From Commensalibacter communis (lineage in GTDB: Bacteria > Pseudomonadota > Alphaproteobacteria > Acetobacterales > Acetobacteraceae), in assembly GCF_947179015.1 (NCBI RefSeq), contig NZ_CAMXCM010000001.1:731387-795386 (forward strand): DNA of 64,000 bases, in the 5' to 3' direction. Made by a program: the position numbers and the translations under genes. Below are positions 20,703-29,837 of this stretch, in pieces; the stretch's first letter is position 1; every line of letters begins with the position of its first letter. The notes beneath the pieces were generated by a model that worked only from the letters and a program-made list of their open reading frames with translations, was not told where the DNA came from and did no database searches.

Positions 20703-21587
20703 TTATTTTGTTTCTAATTTCAGAATACTTGATTGTTCAGCACAAACCCATTGAACATATTCGTCTAATACAGATTGTAATTTAGAAAAGCTGTTATGTA
20801 ATTCAAAACTTTCCTCGTCCATATAAAGACTTTTATTAATTTCGATTTGCATAACATGAACATTTTGATGAGGGTTACCGTAATGTCGAGTAATATATCC
20901 ACCAGCATAAGGAATATTTTTGCTCACTTTGAATCCTTTGTCAGTGAAAAATTTTTGACTATTGTTAATAAGAGTCGGAGAGCATGTTTGTGCAAAGCCA
21001 TCTCCTAATACAATATCTGCATAATAAGGATTTCGTTTAGGCATAGAAGGCATTGAATGAATATCTAGGATAATACACCCACCGTTTTCCTCACAATTTT
21101 TCTGAATAAAATCTTGTATTTGTTGATGATACGAAAACCAATAGGTTTCAATACGTTGTTTAATTTTCGGAAAAGATAAATAATATTTATAAATTTGTTT
21201 GCCGTTATTACTGATTTTATGCACAGTCCCCAGTCCTCTTTTAACTTGAGGGCTATTGGTATGGCACCATTCTGGTAATGGTTCTTTGAATAAATCTGGA
21301 TCGAGTTCCCATGCGTCTCTATTTAAATCACAGAAAATCCTAGGAAGACATGTCTGTAAAAAGGTTACGCCATATTGAGAGACATGTTCCAACAAGAGAT
21401 TCACATAACTATCTTCGCTTTTACGTAATTCATCTAAAGAAAGTCTGCACAATGAGAGTAAATGAGAATCATATTCCATACCAGAATGTGGCGAACTGAC
21501 CAAAATAGGATAAGAGGGTGTAGTGTGGGGACGTTGGATAAGAAAAGGTTCAGAAAACGGCGGATTTATCAGGTCAAAAAGAGACAT
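20703..21587 (-). CDS. N-formylglutamate amidohydrolase family protein
   Basis: 294 residues of the N-formylglutamate deformylase (HutG/FGase) family, a zinc hydrolase fold. Visible family marks are LVSSPHSGMEY near the N-terminus, LPRIFCDLNRDAWELD, and CIILDIHSMPS around residue 175, with YAGGYITRHYG and VMQIEINKSLYM toward the end. No other histidine-degradation (hut) genes are in the window, so a broader amidohydrolase role is possible. Confidence 0.88.
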   Translation of the reverse strand: MSLFDLINPPFSEPFLIQRPHTTPSYPILVSSPHSGMEYDSHLLSLCRLSLDELRKSEDSYVNLLLEHVSQYGVTFLQTCLPRIFCDLNRDAWELDPDLFKEPLPEWCHTNSPQVKRGLGTVHKISNNGKQIYKYYLSFPKIKQRIETYWFSYHQQIQDFIQKNCEENGGCIILDIHSMPSMPKRNPYYADIVLGDGFAQTCSPTLINNSQKFFTDKGFKVSKNIPYAGGYITRHYGNPHQNVHVMQIEINKSLYMDEESFELHNSFSKLQSVLDEYVQWVCAEQSSILKLETK

Positions 21588-21703
21588 TAAACATTCTCAT
21601 TAAATAAATAAATAAAATTATCGGATAAAATATTTCATTTTTTTCACTTTGGCTACTTGCACTTTTAAAAGAACATCGCTATTAAACATCTATCAGCTAA
21701 GAT

Positions 21704-21778
21704 GGGTGTATAGCTCAGCGGGAGAGCACTACCTTGACATGGTAGGGGTCACAGGTTCAATCCCTGTTACACCCACCA
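21704..21778 (+). tRNA. tRNA-Val (anticodon GAC)
   Basis: Full cloverleaf: acceptor GGGTGTA / TACACCC, D-arm GCTC...GAGC, anticodon stem CTACC / GGTAG with loop TTGACAT (anticodon GAC, reads GTC/GTT), T-arm around GGTTCAATCC, discriminator A and an encoded CCA at 21776-21778. It is a single tRNA between two minus-strand genes. No integrase or duplicated tRNA 3' end was seen nearby. Confidence 0.97.
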
Positions 21779-21807
21779 TCTAAGCTTTGAATATTTCCCC
21801 TTTAAAA

Positions 21808-22344
21808 TTATTTAAACATCATACTTTTAAAGACATTATCCTTGTCGATAAAGTGGTGCTTTAATGCTGCGGCAATATGTCCAACAACCATAATTCCTAC
21901 AATCCAGGATAAATAAATGTGAGTTGGCTTGATGATTGCTTTTAACTCTGGATTGGTGTGGATTAAAGTGGGTAGGTCAAAAATATATAGAACAGGTGCG
22001 GTATAACCAACGCTCCAACTGAGCAAGCATCCTGTAACTGGCATCATAATAAGTACGATATATAAACAGATATGCATGAAATGAGTTAGTTTTTTTAAAT
22101 GTGGAGACATAGTATCAGGCAGGTCAGGGACTGGATGTGTATAACGCCAAAATAATCGAATACAAAAAAGAAATATAATTGTTGTTGCTATGTTTTTATG
22201 TAATCCGATAAGAGTGTGTCTTAGTGTGTCTGTATTGGAAAGGATAAAATGATCGCTATAAAATCCTACACACCAAACAAAAATAAAAAGTGCAGCCATT
22301 AGCCAATGTAGTATTTTGGCAGTTAACGTATATGAAGTATTCAT
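21808..22344 (-). CDS. Cytochrome b561 family protein
   Basis: 178 residues, four transmembrane helices, di-haem b561 of the CybB type in the inner membrane. Haem-ligand histidines are visible in AKILHWLMAALF (helix 1), LIGLHKNIATTI (helix 2), KLTHFMHICLYIVL (helix 3) and VVGHIAAALKHHF (helix 4). It is thought to pass electrons from ubiquinol or to quench superoxide; the partner here is unknown. Standalone. Confidence 0.9.
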   Translation of the reverse strand: MNTSYTLTAKILHWLMAALFIFVWCVGFYSDHFILSNTDTLRHTLIGLHKNIATTIIFLFCIRLFWRYTHPVPDLPDTMSPHLKKLTHFMHICLYIVLIMMPVTGCLLSWSVGYTAPVLYIFDLPTLIHTNPELKAIIKPTHIYLSWIVGIMVVGHIAAALKHHFIDKDNVFKSMMFK

Positions 22345-22441
22345 TAAATTCTAATCTCGATAAATTGTATGGTTTTCAATTTTATTTGTATAATAAAATG
22401 TAAACATATCGACAACAATTTAATATAGTCAGGATTTAATA

Positions 22442-23050
22442 ATGATTAATAATATCTATTGTATTGGCAGAAACTATTCTGAACATGCCAAAGAATTGGG
22501 AAATAATGTTGAAGCTGAACCTATTATTTTCAGCAAACCTAATTCTTCATTGATTACAAATGATGTAATTACGTTGCCTATTTTTTCAAATGACGTTCAT
22601 TATGAAACCGAATTAGTAATTAAAATTGCCAAAGAAGGGTTTCAAATTCAACTTAATGAAGCTGAAACTTACTATAACGAGGTTGCTGTAGGGTTGGATC
22701 TAACTGCCAGAGATTTGCAAACAAAGTTAAAAGACAAGAAGCTCCCTTGGTTTTTGTCAAAAGGATTTAAAGATTCTTGTTACGTATCCTCTTTTATTTC
22801 TAAAGGCAAATTTGGAAAAGATGTTCGCTTTTCAATGAGTTTAAATGGTGAGAAACGACAGGAAGGAAATACCAAGGATATGATTTTTAATATTCCAGGA
22901 ATTATTAAGTATCTTAGTCAATACATCGTGTTGAAGCCAAATGATTTGATTTACACAGGTACTCCCAAAGGTGTTGGACAATTAAAGCATGGGGACCAAC
23001 TTTCTCTTTTTATAGAAAATCAAAAAATGGCTGATTTGCAAGTGAAGTGA
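22442..23050 (+). CDS. Fumarylacetoacetate hydrolase (FAH) family protein
   Basis: 202 residues, the short single-domain FAH fold, metal dependent. Seen: YCIGRNYSEHAKELG at the N-terminus, then HYETELVIKI carrying the acidic metal ligands, GLDLTARDLQ, the KGFKDSC segment, and LIYTGTPKGVGQ near the C-terminus. Members of this size include acylpyruvate hydrolases and oxaloacetate tautomerase/decarboxylases, and the sequence cannot tell which. Isolated from any aromatic degradation genes. It is divergent from the cytochrome b561 gene. Confidence 0.88.
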   Translation: MINNIYCIGRNYSEHAKELGNNVEAEPIIFSKPNSSLITNDVITLPIFSNDVHYETELVIKIAKEGFQIQLNEAETYYNEVAVGLDLTARDLQTKLKDKKLPWFLSKGFKDSCYVSSFISKGKFGKDVRFSMSLNGEKRQEGNTKDMIFNIPGIIKYLSQYIVLKPNDLIYTGTPKGVGQLKHGDQLSLFIENQKMADLQVK

Positions 23051-23422
23051 GTTTAGATTCCAGTTTTTTATATTGAAGAAATACTGACTTGATTGATGGA
23101 TTATAAAGTGGGAGTGAGGGCAAATGGTTGGCACTCAACGGGCGATGCAGAGTTTAAATCTACAACAGTTTTTATAAAGAATTTTTTGATAAACGTAATG
23201 AGCGTTTCAGCTGTTAAGAAGGAAATACATGCCGTCAATTCATACTTTTTTATCTGATGAAGATTGGGAAAGGAGTTGTTTGTTGTTATCAAGCGATTTG
23301 ATATATACCAAATAAAATATTTAAATAACGATCTGTTTTTGTTTCTGACCTTGCTATGAATAAGAGATATGATTAATGTTAAATATATAACAATTTAAAG
23401 TATCATAATATAAGGATAAAAC
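23051..23422 (+). other. 372-base gap with one weak small reading frame
   Basis: No convincing gene. ATG 23096 opens a 53-codon frame ending at 23257 (MDYKVGVRANGWHSTG at the start, then FIKNFLINVMSVSAVKK). Its composition looks more protein-like than chance, but I see no ribosome binding site and recognise no family. It may be a relic. The last 100 bases are very AT-rich and probably hold the promoter of the transglycosylase gene. Confidence 0.3.
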
Positions 23423-24418
23423 ATGATAGAGCGTCGTAAATTTTTAATTGGGGCAGGAACAGCAGTTACAACTTCTGTAATGTTTTCTGACTCTGTATTA
23501 ACCAAAGCGGCTGCTCAAAGCATAGCAGGATATCAAGCTTTCCTAAAACAGATTCAACAACAAGCTATTGGTCAAGGGTTCAATGCCTCTATTATGAAGC
23601 GTGCATTGGATTGGTCGGTTCCAAATGCAAAAGTTATTCAGTTGGATCGTAAACAACCTGAATTTACGATGACTTGGGCACAATATTACGAAAAAGTCAT
23701 CTCCCCAACGAAAGTTAGTCAAGGAAAAGCCTCTTATCGTTCCTTATCTGGCATATTATCGAAAATTTGGAAGCAATATCAAGTTGATCCAAGGATTGTA
23801 TTAGGGATTTGGGGTATTGAATCTGCGTATGGAAAACATACAGGTAAATTCAATGTTATTGATTCTTTGGCAACGCTTGCTTATGAAGGCAGAAGAGCAA
23901 AATTCTTTAAATCTGAGCTTATGAAAGCATTAAAGATTTTAGATAACCGCGATATTGCGCCTGAAAAGATGTTAGGCAGCTATGCTGGTGCAATGGGGCA
24001 GCCTCAATTTATGCCGAGTGCATATTTGCAATATGCAGTGGATTTTTCAGGCACAGGGCAACGTAATATTTGGACGGACGTGCCTGATGTATTGGCTTCA
24101 ATTGCGAATTATTTGGCAAAATGTGGTTGGCGTGGTTCCGAGCCTTGGGGTCAAGAGATCACAATTGAAGGTAATTTATTCCAAGGGCAAATCGGACGTA
24201 AAAACATCAAAACCCTAGGCCAATGGCAAGCTTTGGGAGTCCGACGTAAAAACGGAACAAAATTTTCAAATGGCTCTGTTCAAGGTGCCGTTATTAGACC
24301 CGATGGTGAGGGTGGGCAGGCGTTTATGGTTTATCATAATTTCAACGTTATTCGTCGTTATAATCCATCAGATTACTATGCTTTGGCAGTTGGATTGCTT
24401 GGTGATGCAGTTGGTTAA
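23423..24418 (+). CDS. Lytic murein transglycosylase, MltB family
   Basis: Cleaves the MurNAc-GlcNAc bond of peptidoglycan to 1,6-anhydro ends. The 331 residues start with a Tat-like signal (RRKFLIGAGTAV, cleavage near AAA-Q), not a lipobox, so the protein is periplasmic and soluble. The catalytic glutamate lies in GIWGIESAYGKHTG (about residue 139), and the family motif AGAMGQPQFMPSAYLQYAVD follows. The C-terminal GWRGSEPWG segment is typical of the SLT_2 domain. First of three cell-wall genes in a row. Confidence 0.92.
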   Translation: MIERRKFLIGAGTAVTTSVMFSDSVLTKAAAQSIAGYQAFLKQIQQQAIGQGFNASIMKRALDWSVPNAKVIQLDRKQPEFTMTWAQYYEKVISPTKVSQGKASYRSLSGILSKIWKQYQVDPRIVLGIWGIESAYGKHTGKFNVIDSLATLAYEGRRAKFFKSELMKALKILDNRDIAPEKMLGSYAGAMGQPQFMPSAYLQYAVDFSGTGQRNIWTDVPDVLASIANYLAKCGWRGSEPWGQEITIEGNLFQGQIGRKNIKTLGQWQALGVRRKNGTKFSNGSVQGAVIRPDGEGGQAFMVYHNFNVIRRYNPSDYYALAVGLLGDAVG

Positions 24419-24478
24419 TAAATAAAGTTGTTTTTTTAGAAAGAGAAGCGTAAAGCTGAGGATAATTTTATTTTTTGA

Positions 24479-25384
24479 ATGGCTGTAATGACCATGAAAT
24501 ACCCAATGATAAAAACATACAGTTTTGCGTTTGCAGCTTTGTTGCTGGCATCTTGTTCTAAACAAGATGCTTCCACTTTACCTCAAGTAAAACTTCATTA
24601 TGAGACAGGTCAACCATATCAATTAGGGGAACGGTGGCTATACCCCGAAGAAAATTTTGCATATAGAGGATCAGGTCTTGCTATTGTTTCCTCTAAAAAA
24701 GCCAAACAAGCCACAGCTGACGGTGAAATCTATTCCCCTCAGTCTATGACTGGTGCTCATCCTACGTTACAATTACCCGCTATTGTAAATGTCCGTAATT
24801 TAGAGAATGGTCGGGAAATTACGATCCGATTAAATGATCGTCCAACCTCTACTTCGGATAGAATATTAGAGCTGACCCCAAAAGCAGCTGAGTTATTGGG
24901 GATTGCTAAAAATTCCACTGCTAAAGTTGAAATCATCGAAGATGAAAAACGCAGTCAAGATCTGGCTTTTAAAATGCCGAATGGTCCTCAGACGCAAATG
25001 CAGGTCAGCACAGCACCATTGGATACGATCAAGGTTGAAAATTTGGACGGATCTCAATCTTCAAATTCCAATGCACATCCTATTGAACAACCTGCGGAAA
25101 ACAGTATAAAAGGATTATTGTCTTTAGATGAGCTTCCTGTTGAATACCGTCAAGGTGCTGCAACGGGTGGTCAATTATGGATTGATGGTGGATCTTTTAC
25201 TTCGAGTGTTTATGCTAATCGTTTAGCCGCAAGAATGGGTGGTCGTTTAGTTAATACTTATACTGGGGGGCGACGTGTTATCAGGGTTCGCTCTGGACCA
25301 TATAATACTGTCGAACAAGCAGATCAAAACTTGGATTCTTTATTAAAATCTGGCATAAAAGGTGCCAAAATTATTGTTGAATAG
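24479..25384 (+). CDS. rlpA: RlpA-like lipoprotein with SPOR domain
   Basis: 301 residues. A lipoprotein signal ends in the lipobox LLLASC. The double-psi beta-barrel domain follows, with TGAHPTLQLPAIVNVRN (conserved histidine) and LENGREITIRLNDR (conserved aspartate), the residues linked to glycan-strand cleavage in RlpA. A low-complexity linker leads to a C-terminal SPOR domain (GQLWIDGGSFTS to the end), which binds denuded septal glycan. ATGs at 24479, 24488 and 24494 are all possible starts. The gene's end is 13 bases before the next start. Confidence 0.9.
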   Translation: MAVMTMKYPMIKTYSFAFAALLLASCSKQDASTLPQVKLHYETGQPYQLGERWLYPEENFAYRGSGLAIVSSKKAKQATADGEIYSPQSMTGAHPTLQLPAIVNVRNLENGREITIRLNDRPTSTSDRILELTPKAAELLGIAKNSTAKVEIIEDEKRSQDLAFKMPNGPQTQMQVSTAPLDTIKVENLDGSQSSNSNAHPIEQPAENSIKGLLSLDELPVEYRQGAATGGQLWIDGGSFTSSVYANRLAARMGGRLVNTYTGGRRVIRVRSGPYNTVEQADQNLDSLLKSGIKGAKIIVE

Positions 25385-25397
25385 GGATAGAATAAGC

Positions 25398-26624
25398 GTG
25401 CAAACTCGTAGATCATTATTAACTGGTGCTAGTGGCCTTGCTTTTTCTTTGGCCGTAATGAGTTCTTCTCCAGCTGAAGCAAAAAAAAACAATCGTAAAC
25501 AAGCTGCTGCTCCTGCACAGCCACTAGCCCCCAGTGGCCCCCCAGCTAATACGCCTATTGGGCCATTTGCGACTAGTGCACAATATGCATTTATTATGGA
25601 CTATAACACAGGTGCTGTTTTGTTGGATAAACTGGCAGATCAGCCGATGCATCCATCCTCTTTGACAAAAATCATGACATGTTATGTCGTGTTTGCTATG
25701 TTGCGCACGGGACGTATTAAACTGGATCAACTTTTACCCGTCAGTGAAAATGCGTGGAGAATGCAGGGTTCAAAAATGTTTGTGCCCTTGAATGGACAAA
25801 TCTCTGTACAAGACCTTATCCAAGGTGTGATTATCCAATCTGGGAATGATGCATGTATTGTTTTGGCAGAGGGGATAGCAGGGTCAGAACAACAATTTGT
25901 TGCGATTATGAATGATTGGGCACCTAAGTTAGGTTTGAAAAATACGCATTTCTTGAACTGTACAGGCTGGCCTAATGATAATCATTTAATGTCTGCACAC
26001 GATATTGCATTGATTGCATATCATCTTATTCATGATTACCCTGAATATTATCATTTCTTTTCCGAAAAAGAATTTACATTTAATAATATTACCCAAGGCA
26101 ACCGCAATGTCTTGGTTGATAAAGGATTAGCGGATGGTTTGAAAACAGGCCATACGGCCGCGGGCGGATATGGACTCTGTGCCAGTTCTGAACGAAATGG
26201 TCGTCGTGTGATTATGGTTGCTAATGGCATGTCTTCTATGAATGAACGTGCGCATGAATGTGAACGTTTATTGCAATGGGCATTTAATCAGTTCGAGAAT
26301 GTTAAATTATTCAACAAAGGTGAGGTTATTGAAACTGCACCTGTATGGATGGGAACTTCTCCAACTGTGCCTTTGGTTGCTGGTGAAGATTTAGTGATGA
26401 CGTTACCCGTTGGTTGGCGTAATAAAATGCAAGTTACCTTGGATTATAACGCTCCAATTGCAGCGCCTATTACCAAAGGGCAAGCCGTTCAAGCCTCTTT
26501 ATCTGTTCAAAATGGTGGGCAAGCTATACAGATTCCTGTTATTGCAGGTGAAACTGTTCCAAAGTCTGGCATGATTTCCAGAACCTTTAAAAATATTGGT
26601 TATCATTTCGGAAAAAAAATATAG
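25398..26624 (+). CDS. D-alanyl-D-alanine carboxypeptidase (DacA/DacC, PBP5/6 type)
   Basis: Removes the terminal D-Ala from peptidoglycan stem peptides. The best start is GTG 25398, after AGGGATAGA; it gives 408 residues with a signal of twin-arginine type (QTRRSLLTGASG, then AEA-K). Active-site motifs are SxxK as HPSSLTKIMT, SxN as QSGNDAC, and KTG as LKTGHTAAGGYG. The C-terminal PBP5 domain follows, then a short amphipathic end for membrane attachment. It is likely cotranscribed with the RlpA gene. A terminator follows. Confidence 0.93.
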   Translation: MQTRRSLLTGASGLAFSLAVMSSSPAEAKKNNRKQAAAPAQPLAPSGPPANTPIGPFATSAQYAFIMDYNTGAVLLDKLADQPMHPSSLTKIMTCYVVFAMLRTGRIKLDQLLPVSENAWRMQGSKMFVPLNGQISVQDLIQGVIIQSGNDACIVLAEGIAGSEQQFVAIMNDWAPKLGLKNTHFLNCTGWPNDNHLMSAHDIALIAYHLIHDYPEYYHFFSEKEFTFNNITQGNRNVLVDKGLADGLKTGHTAAGGYGLCASSERNGRRVIMVANGMSSMNERAHECERLLQWAFNQFENVKLFNKGEVIETAPVWMGTSPTVPLVAGEDLVMTLPVGWRNKMQVTLDYNAPIAAPITKGQAVQASLSVQNGGQAIQIPVIAGETVPKSGMISRTFKNIGYHFGKKI

Positions 26625-26641
26625 TGCTTTTGTGAATGAAG

Positions 26642-26675
26642 AATAGAAAATGTAATTGATTACTTCTCTATTTTT
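26642..26675 (+). terminator. Hairpin terminator after the D,D-carboxypeptidase gene
   Basis: Outer stem AATAGA / TCTATT and inner stem GTAAT / ATTAC with loop TG, separated by small bulges, followed by TTTTTC. It lies 17 bases after the stop codon and before tmk. Confidence 0.5.
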
Positions 26676-26711
26676 CATTTTATAAAATAAGAAGGAGAGT
26701 ATGATACAGCA

Positions 26712-27350
26712 ATGGCAGGTTATTTGATTACTTTCGAAGGTGGAGAAGGTGCTGGAAAATCAACGCAATCTAAGCGTTTGTATGAAGCATTTGAAAGAGA
26801 TGGTCGAAAAGTTTTATTGACCAGAGAGCCTGGTGGCACAAAGGGTGCTGAAGCTATTCGAGAGTTGTTGCTGTTTGGTGGTTATTCTTTTTCTTTACGT
26901 TCTGAAATCATGGCGCATTTTACGGCACGTTGCGATCATGTAGACCAAATTATTAGACCGGCATTGAGCCAAGGCTATATTGTTATTTGTGATCGTTATA
27001 TTGATTCTACGTTGGCCTATCAGGGGTATGGTCTAGGTAAAGGGGATCAAGACCTCATTCAATATATTAAACAGCTTTCTCATTTAATTGCTTTACAACC
27101 AGATCTGACCTTAGTTTTTGAAGCCCCTTATGACGTTATGAGAGAGCGGTGTCATGCCCGTCAAGGCAGAGTGGATCGTTACGAACAACTCGATGAGAAT
27201 TTTCATTATCGTGTGTTAAATGGGTTCAAACAAATTATGATTGACCATCCCAATCGGTGCGTCAGAGTAGATGCATATAGAGATGTGGAAATGATTCATC
27301 AAGATGTGTATGATATTGTATCTCGTCAACTGTTTGAATCGAAACAATGA
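26712..27350 (+). CDS. tmk: Thymidylate kinase
   Basis: Phosphorylates dTMP to dTDP, 212 residues. P-loop FEGGEGAGKSTQSKRL, then TREPGGTKGAEAIRELLL (the DR/E-P-G motif), HFTARCDHV, and DRYIDSTLAYQGYG. The lid carries arginines in RCHARQGRVDRYE. GGAGAG lies about 10 bases before the ATG. First gene of a five-gene operon; its TGA overlaps the ATG of holB. Confidence 0.96.
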   Translation: MAGYLITFEGGEGAGKSTQSKRLYEAFERDGRKVLLTREPGGTKGAEAIRELLLFGGYSFSLRSEIMAHFTARCDHVDQIIRPALSQGYIVICDRYIDSTLAYQGYGLGKGDQDLIQYIKQLSHLIALQPDLTLVFEAPYDVMRERCHARQGRVDRYEQLDENFHYRVLNGFKQIMIDHPNRCVRVDAYRDVEMIHQDVYDIVSRQLFESKQ

Positions 27351-28300
27351 TACCAAGGCAAAATGATCATTTATTGGGACATAAAAAGGAATATGCTTAT
27401 TTTCAACAAGCAATTGCGAAAAATAAGTTGCATCATGCTTGGCTGATTAGTGGTGATGAAGGAATAGGAAAGGCAACCTTTGTTTATCATTTAGTTCGAT
27501 TAATCTTGGGACAAAGTCCAGCGGCAATTAGTCGTATTAAAGCAGGAAGCCATGCTGATTTATTAGTAGTTGGTCGTCGTATCGATGAAAAAAAGAATCG
27601 ATTACGTTCTGAAATTTTGATGGATGATATCAAAGCCGTTGGAGAATTTTTACGCCTAACCCCAGCAGAGGGTGGGTGGCGTATTGTCGTGATCGAAGAT
27701 GCGGATTTGATGAATCGTAATGCGGCCAATAGTTTATTAAAATTGTTGGAAGAGCCACCCAAAGGGGCTTTATTATTTTTAATTACAACTCATCCCAGTC
27801 GGTTACTCCCAACAATCTTAAGTCGATGCCGGAAAATGATTTTGCATGGATTATCTGTTGAAGAGATGGAGCAGGGCTTATCTGTTTTAAATCCTCAATT
27901 ATCTAAAATAGATCAAAGTAAAGCGATCCAAATGGCTGATGGTTCTTTGGGCAAAGCGTTACAATTGTTGGAGAGTGGACATTTAAATATAAAGGACATT
28001 GTCGAAACACTTTTCAACCAGCCACTCAAGGGTAAAGAAATCTATAAGCAAGCAGATTTGATATTACAAAAAGAAAATGGCTTTTCTATTTTTCTTGATT
28101 TAATAACAGAAGCTATTACTGCACGTATTCGCAAAGCCGTGCAAGAACATAAAAATGAATTTGGATATCCTATGCGATCTATTTCACAATGGATAGAAAT
28201 ATGGCAAACACTTTTAAAGTGGCATAAAGAAGCCGAATCTTTTAACCTAGACAAAAAACAAACACTCATTTCTGAATTAAACCTTGTAAGTGAACTATGA
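27347..28300 (+). CDS. holB: DNA polymerase III subunit delta'
   Basis: Clamp-loader subunit, AAA+ fold, 317 residues. Seen: HAWLISGDEGIGKATFVY (degenerate P-loop region), VVIEDADLMNRNAANSLLKLLEEPP (the diagnostic delta'/gamma block), and TTHPSRLLPTILSRCRKM with the SRC motif. It couples to tmk and metG through 4-base ATGA overlaps at both ends. Works with dnaE, which lies at 8.8 kb. Confidence 0.95.
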   Translation: MIPRQNDHLLGHKKEYAYFQQAIAKNKLHHAWLISGDEGIGKATFVYHLVRLILGQSPAAISRIKAGSHADLLVVGRRIDEKKNRLRSEILMDDIKAVGEFLRLTPAEGGWRIVVIEDADLMNRNAANSLLKLLEEPPKGALLFLITTHPSRLLPTILSRCRKMILHGLSVEEMEQGLSVLNPQLSKIDQSKAIQMADGSLGKALQLLESGHLNIKDIVETLFNQPLKGKEIYKQADLILQKENGFSIFLDLITEAITARIRKAVQEHKNEFGYPMRSISQWIEIWQTLLKWHKEAESFNLDKKQTLISELNLVSEL

Positions 28301-29832
28301 AACCTCATTATATGATTACTACCCCGATTTACTATGTGAATGGGGCCCCACATGTTGGTCATGCTTATACGTCGATTGCTGCTGATGTTTTAGCGCGTTT
28401 TAAACGCCTAGACGGCTATGATGTGTTTTTTTTAACGGGCACCGATGAGCACGGTCAAAAAGTAGAGCAAGCAGCTCAGGATAAAGGTCAATCAGCGCAA
28501 AATTTTGCAACGATGGTATCTGCGCAATTCCGCAATATGGCAGATCAACTGAACATTTCTTATAATGATTTTATCCGCACCACTGAAGAACGACATGTCA
28601 AAAGTTGCCAAGCATTATGGCAAAAAATTGCAGATGCAGGTCATATTTATCTTGGAGCTTACGAAGGTTGGTATTCATTGCGTGATGAGTGCTATTATGG
28701 TGAAGATGAGCTGACGACCGCTGAAGACGGAAGTAAAATTGCACCAACAGGGGCTGAAGTAAAGTGGTTAAAAGAGCCTTCTTATTTCTTTAAACTTTCT
28801 GCATGGCAAGACAAGTTATTAGAATTTTATGAGCAACATCCTCATTTTATTGGCCCAGAAAGTCGTCGTAATGAGCTGCTGAGCTTTATTAAATCTGGAT
28901 TACGAGATTTATCTGTCAGCCGAACCAGCTTTAAATGGGGCATTCCAGTTCCTGGTGACGATGACCATGTGATGTATGTATGGTTTGATGCGCTGACGAA
29001 TTATATTTCAGCTCTGGGTTATCCGAATATAGAAAACTCTGACCTATGGCGGTTTTGGCCTGCTGATTTGCATTTAGTTGGTAAAGAAATCTCTCGTTTC
29101 CACGCGCTTTATTGGCCAGCATTTCTAATGGCTGCTGGTTTAGAAGTTCCAAAACGTATTTATTCTCATGGCTGGTGGACGGTCGAAGGTGAGAAAATGA
29201 GTAAATCAGTTGGGAATGTGATTGAACCGTTGAAACTCGTTGAAGAATTCGGGCTTGATCCTGTTCGCTTCTTTTTACTGCGTGAAGTTCCATTTGGTGG
29301 AGATGGGGACTATAGCCGGCAAGCCTTAATCAATCGTATGAATAACGAATTAGCCAATGATTTAGGGAATTTGGCTCAAAGAACTCTTTCTCAAGTCATG
29401 CGAAACTGTGAAGGAAAACTGCCTGAAATTGGGCAACGTAACCAGGACGATGAGGCTTTACTTTCCAAAGCAATCTTATTGCCAATTTTGTTGCGTGAAC
29501 AAATGGATCGTCAAGCGTTGCATGAATCTTTGGAAACGATTTGGAAAATTATTCGTGCTTCCAACGCTTATATCGATCATCAAGCCCCTTGGACATTGAA
29601 AAAGACGGATTTGGAACGAATGAATGTTGTGTTAAGGGTTTTGGTTGATACGCTGCGTATTATTGCAACATGTTTACAACCCTTTATGCCAGGGGCAATG
29701 GATAAATTATTGACGCAATTGGGTGTTACAGAATCTGAACGTCAGTTATCAGATCTTGAAACTCTTATTCCTGCGGGTCGAGAGCTTCCTGCACCTTCTG
29801 GTATTTTCCCAAGATTTATAGAGGCTGAATAA
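28297..29832 (+). CDS. metG: Methionyl-tRNA synthetase
   Basis: Class I synthetase, 511 residues. HIGH motif seen as YYVNGAPHVGHAYT, KMSKS motif as EGEKMSKSVGNVIEP (about residue 300). The zinc-knuckle region lacks a full four-cysteine set (it has RDECYYGEDEL), and there is no C-terminal tRNA-binding dimerisation domain, as is usual for the short alphaproteobacterial MetG. It overlaps holB by 4 bases and is followed by tatD after 5. Confidence 0.96.
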   Translation: MKPHYMITTPIYYVNGAPHVGHAYTSIAADVLARFKRLDGYDVFFLTGTDEHGQKVEQAAQDKGQSAQNFATMVSAQFRNMADQLNISYNDFIRTTEERHVKSCQALWQKIADAGHIYLGAYEGWYSLRDECYYGEDELTTAEDGSKIAPTGAEVKWLKEPSYFFKLSAWQDKLLEFYEQHPHFIGPESRRNELLSFIKSGLRDLSVSRTSFKWGIPVPGDDDHVMYVWFDALTNYISALGYPNIENSDLWRFWPADLHLVGKEISRFHALYWPAFLMAAGLEVPKRIYSHGWWTVEGEKMSKSVGNVIEPLKLVEEFGLDPVRFFLLREVPFGGDGDYSRQALINRMNNELANDLGNLAQRTLSQVMRNCEGKLPEIGQRNQDDEALLSKAILLPILLREQMDRQALHESLETIWKIIRASNAYIDHQAPWTLKKTDLERMNVVLRVLVDTLRIIATCLQPFMPGAMDKLLTQLGVTESERQLSDLETLIPAGRELPAPSGIFPRFIEAE

Positions 29833-29837
29833 TTCTG

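Noticed and set aside
21704-21778. tRNA-Val as an integration site
   Set aside because: No integrase, direct repeat of the tRNA 3' end or foreign gene block follows it.
28931-29293. 120-codon minus-strand frame inside metG
   Set aside because: Lies wholly opposite metG and has no family features.
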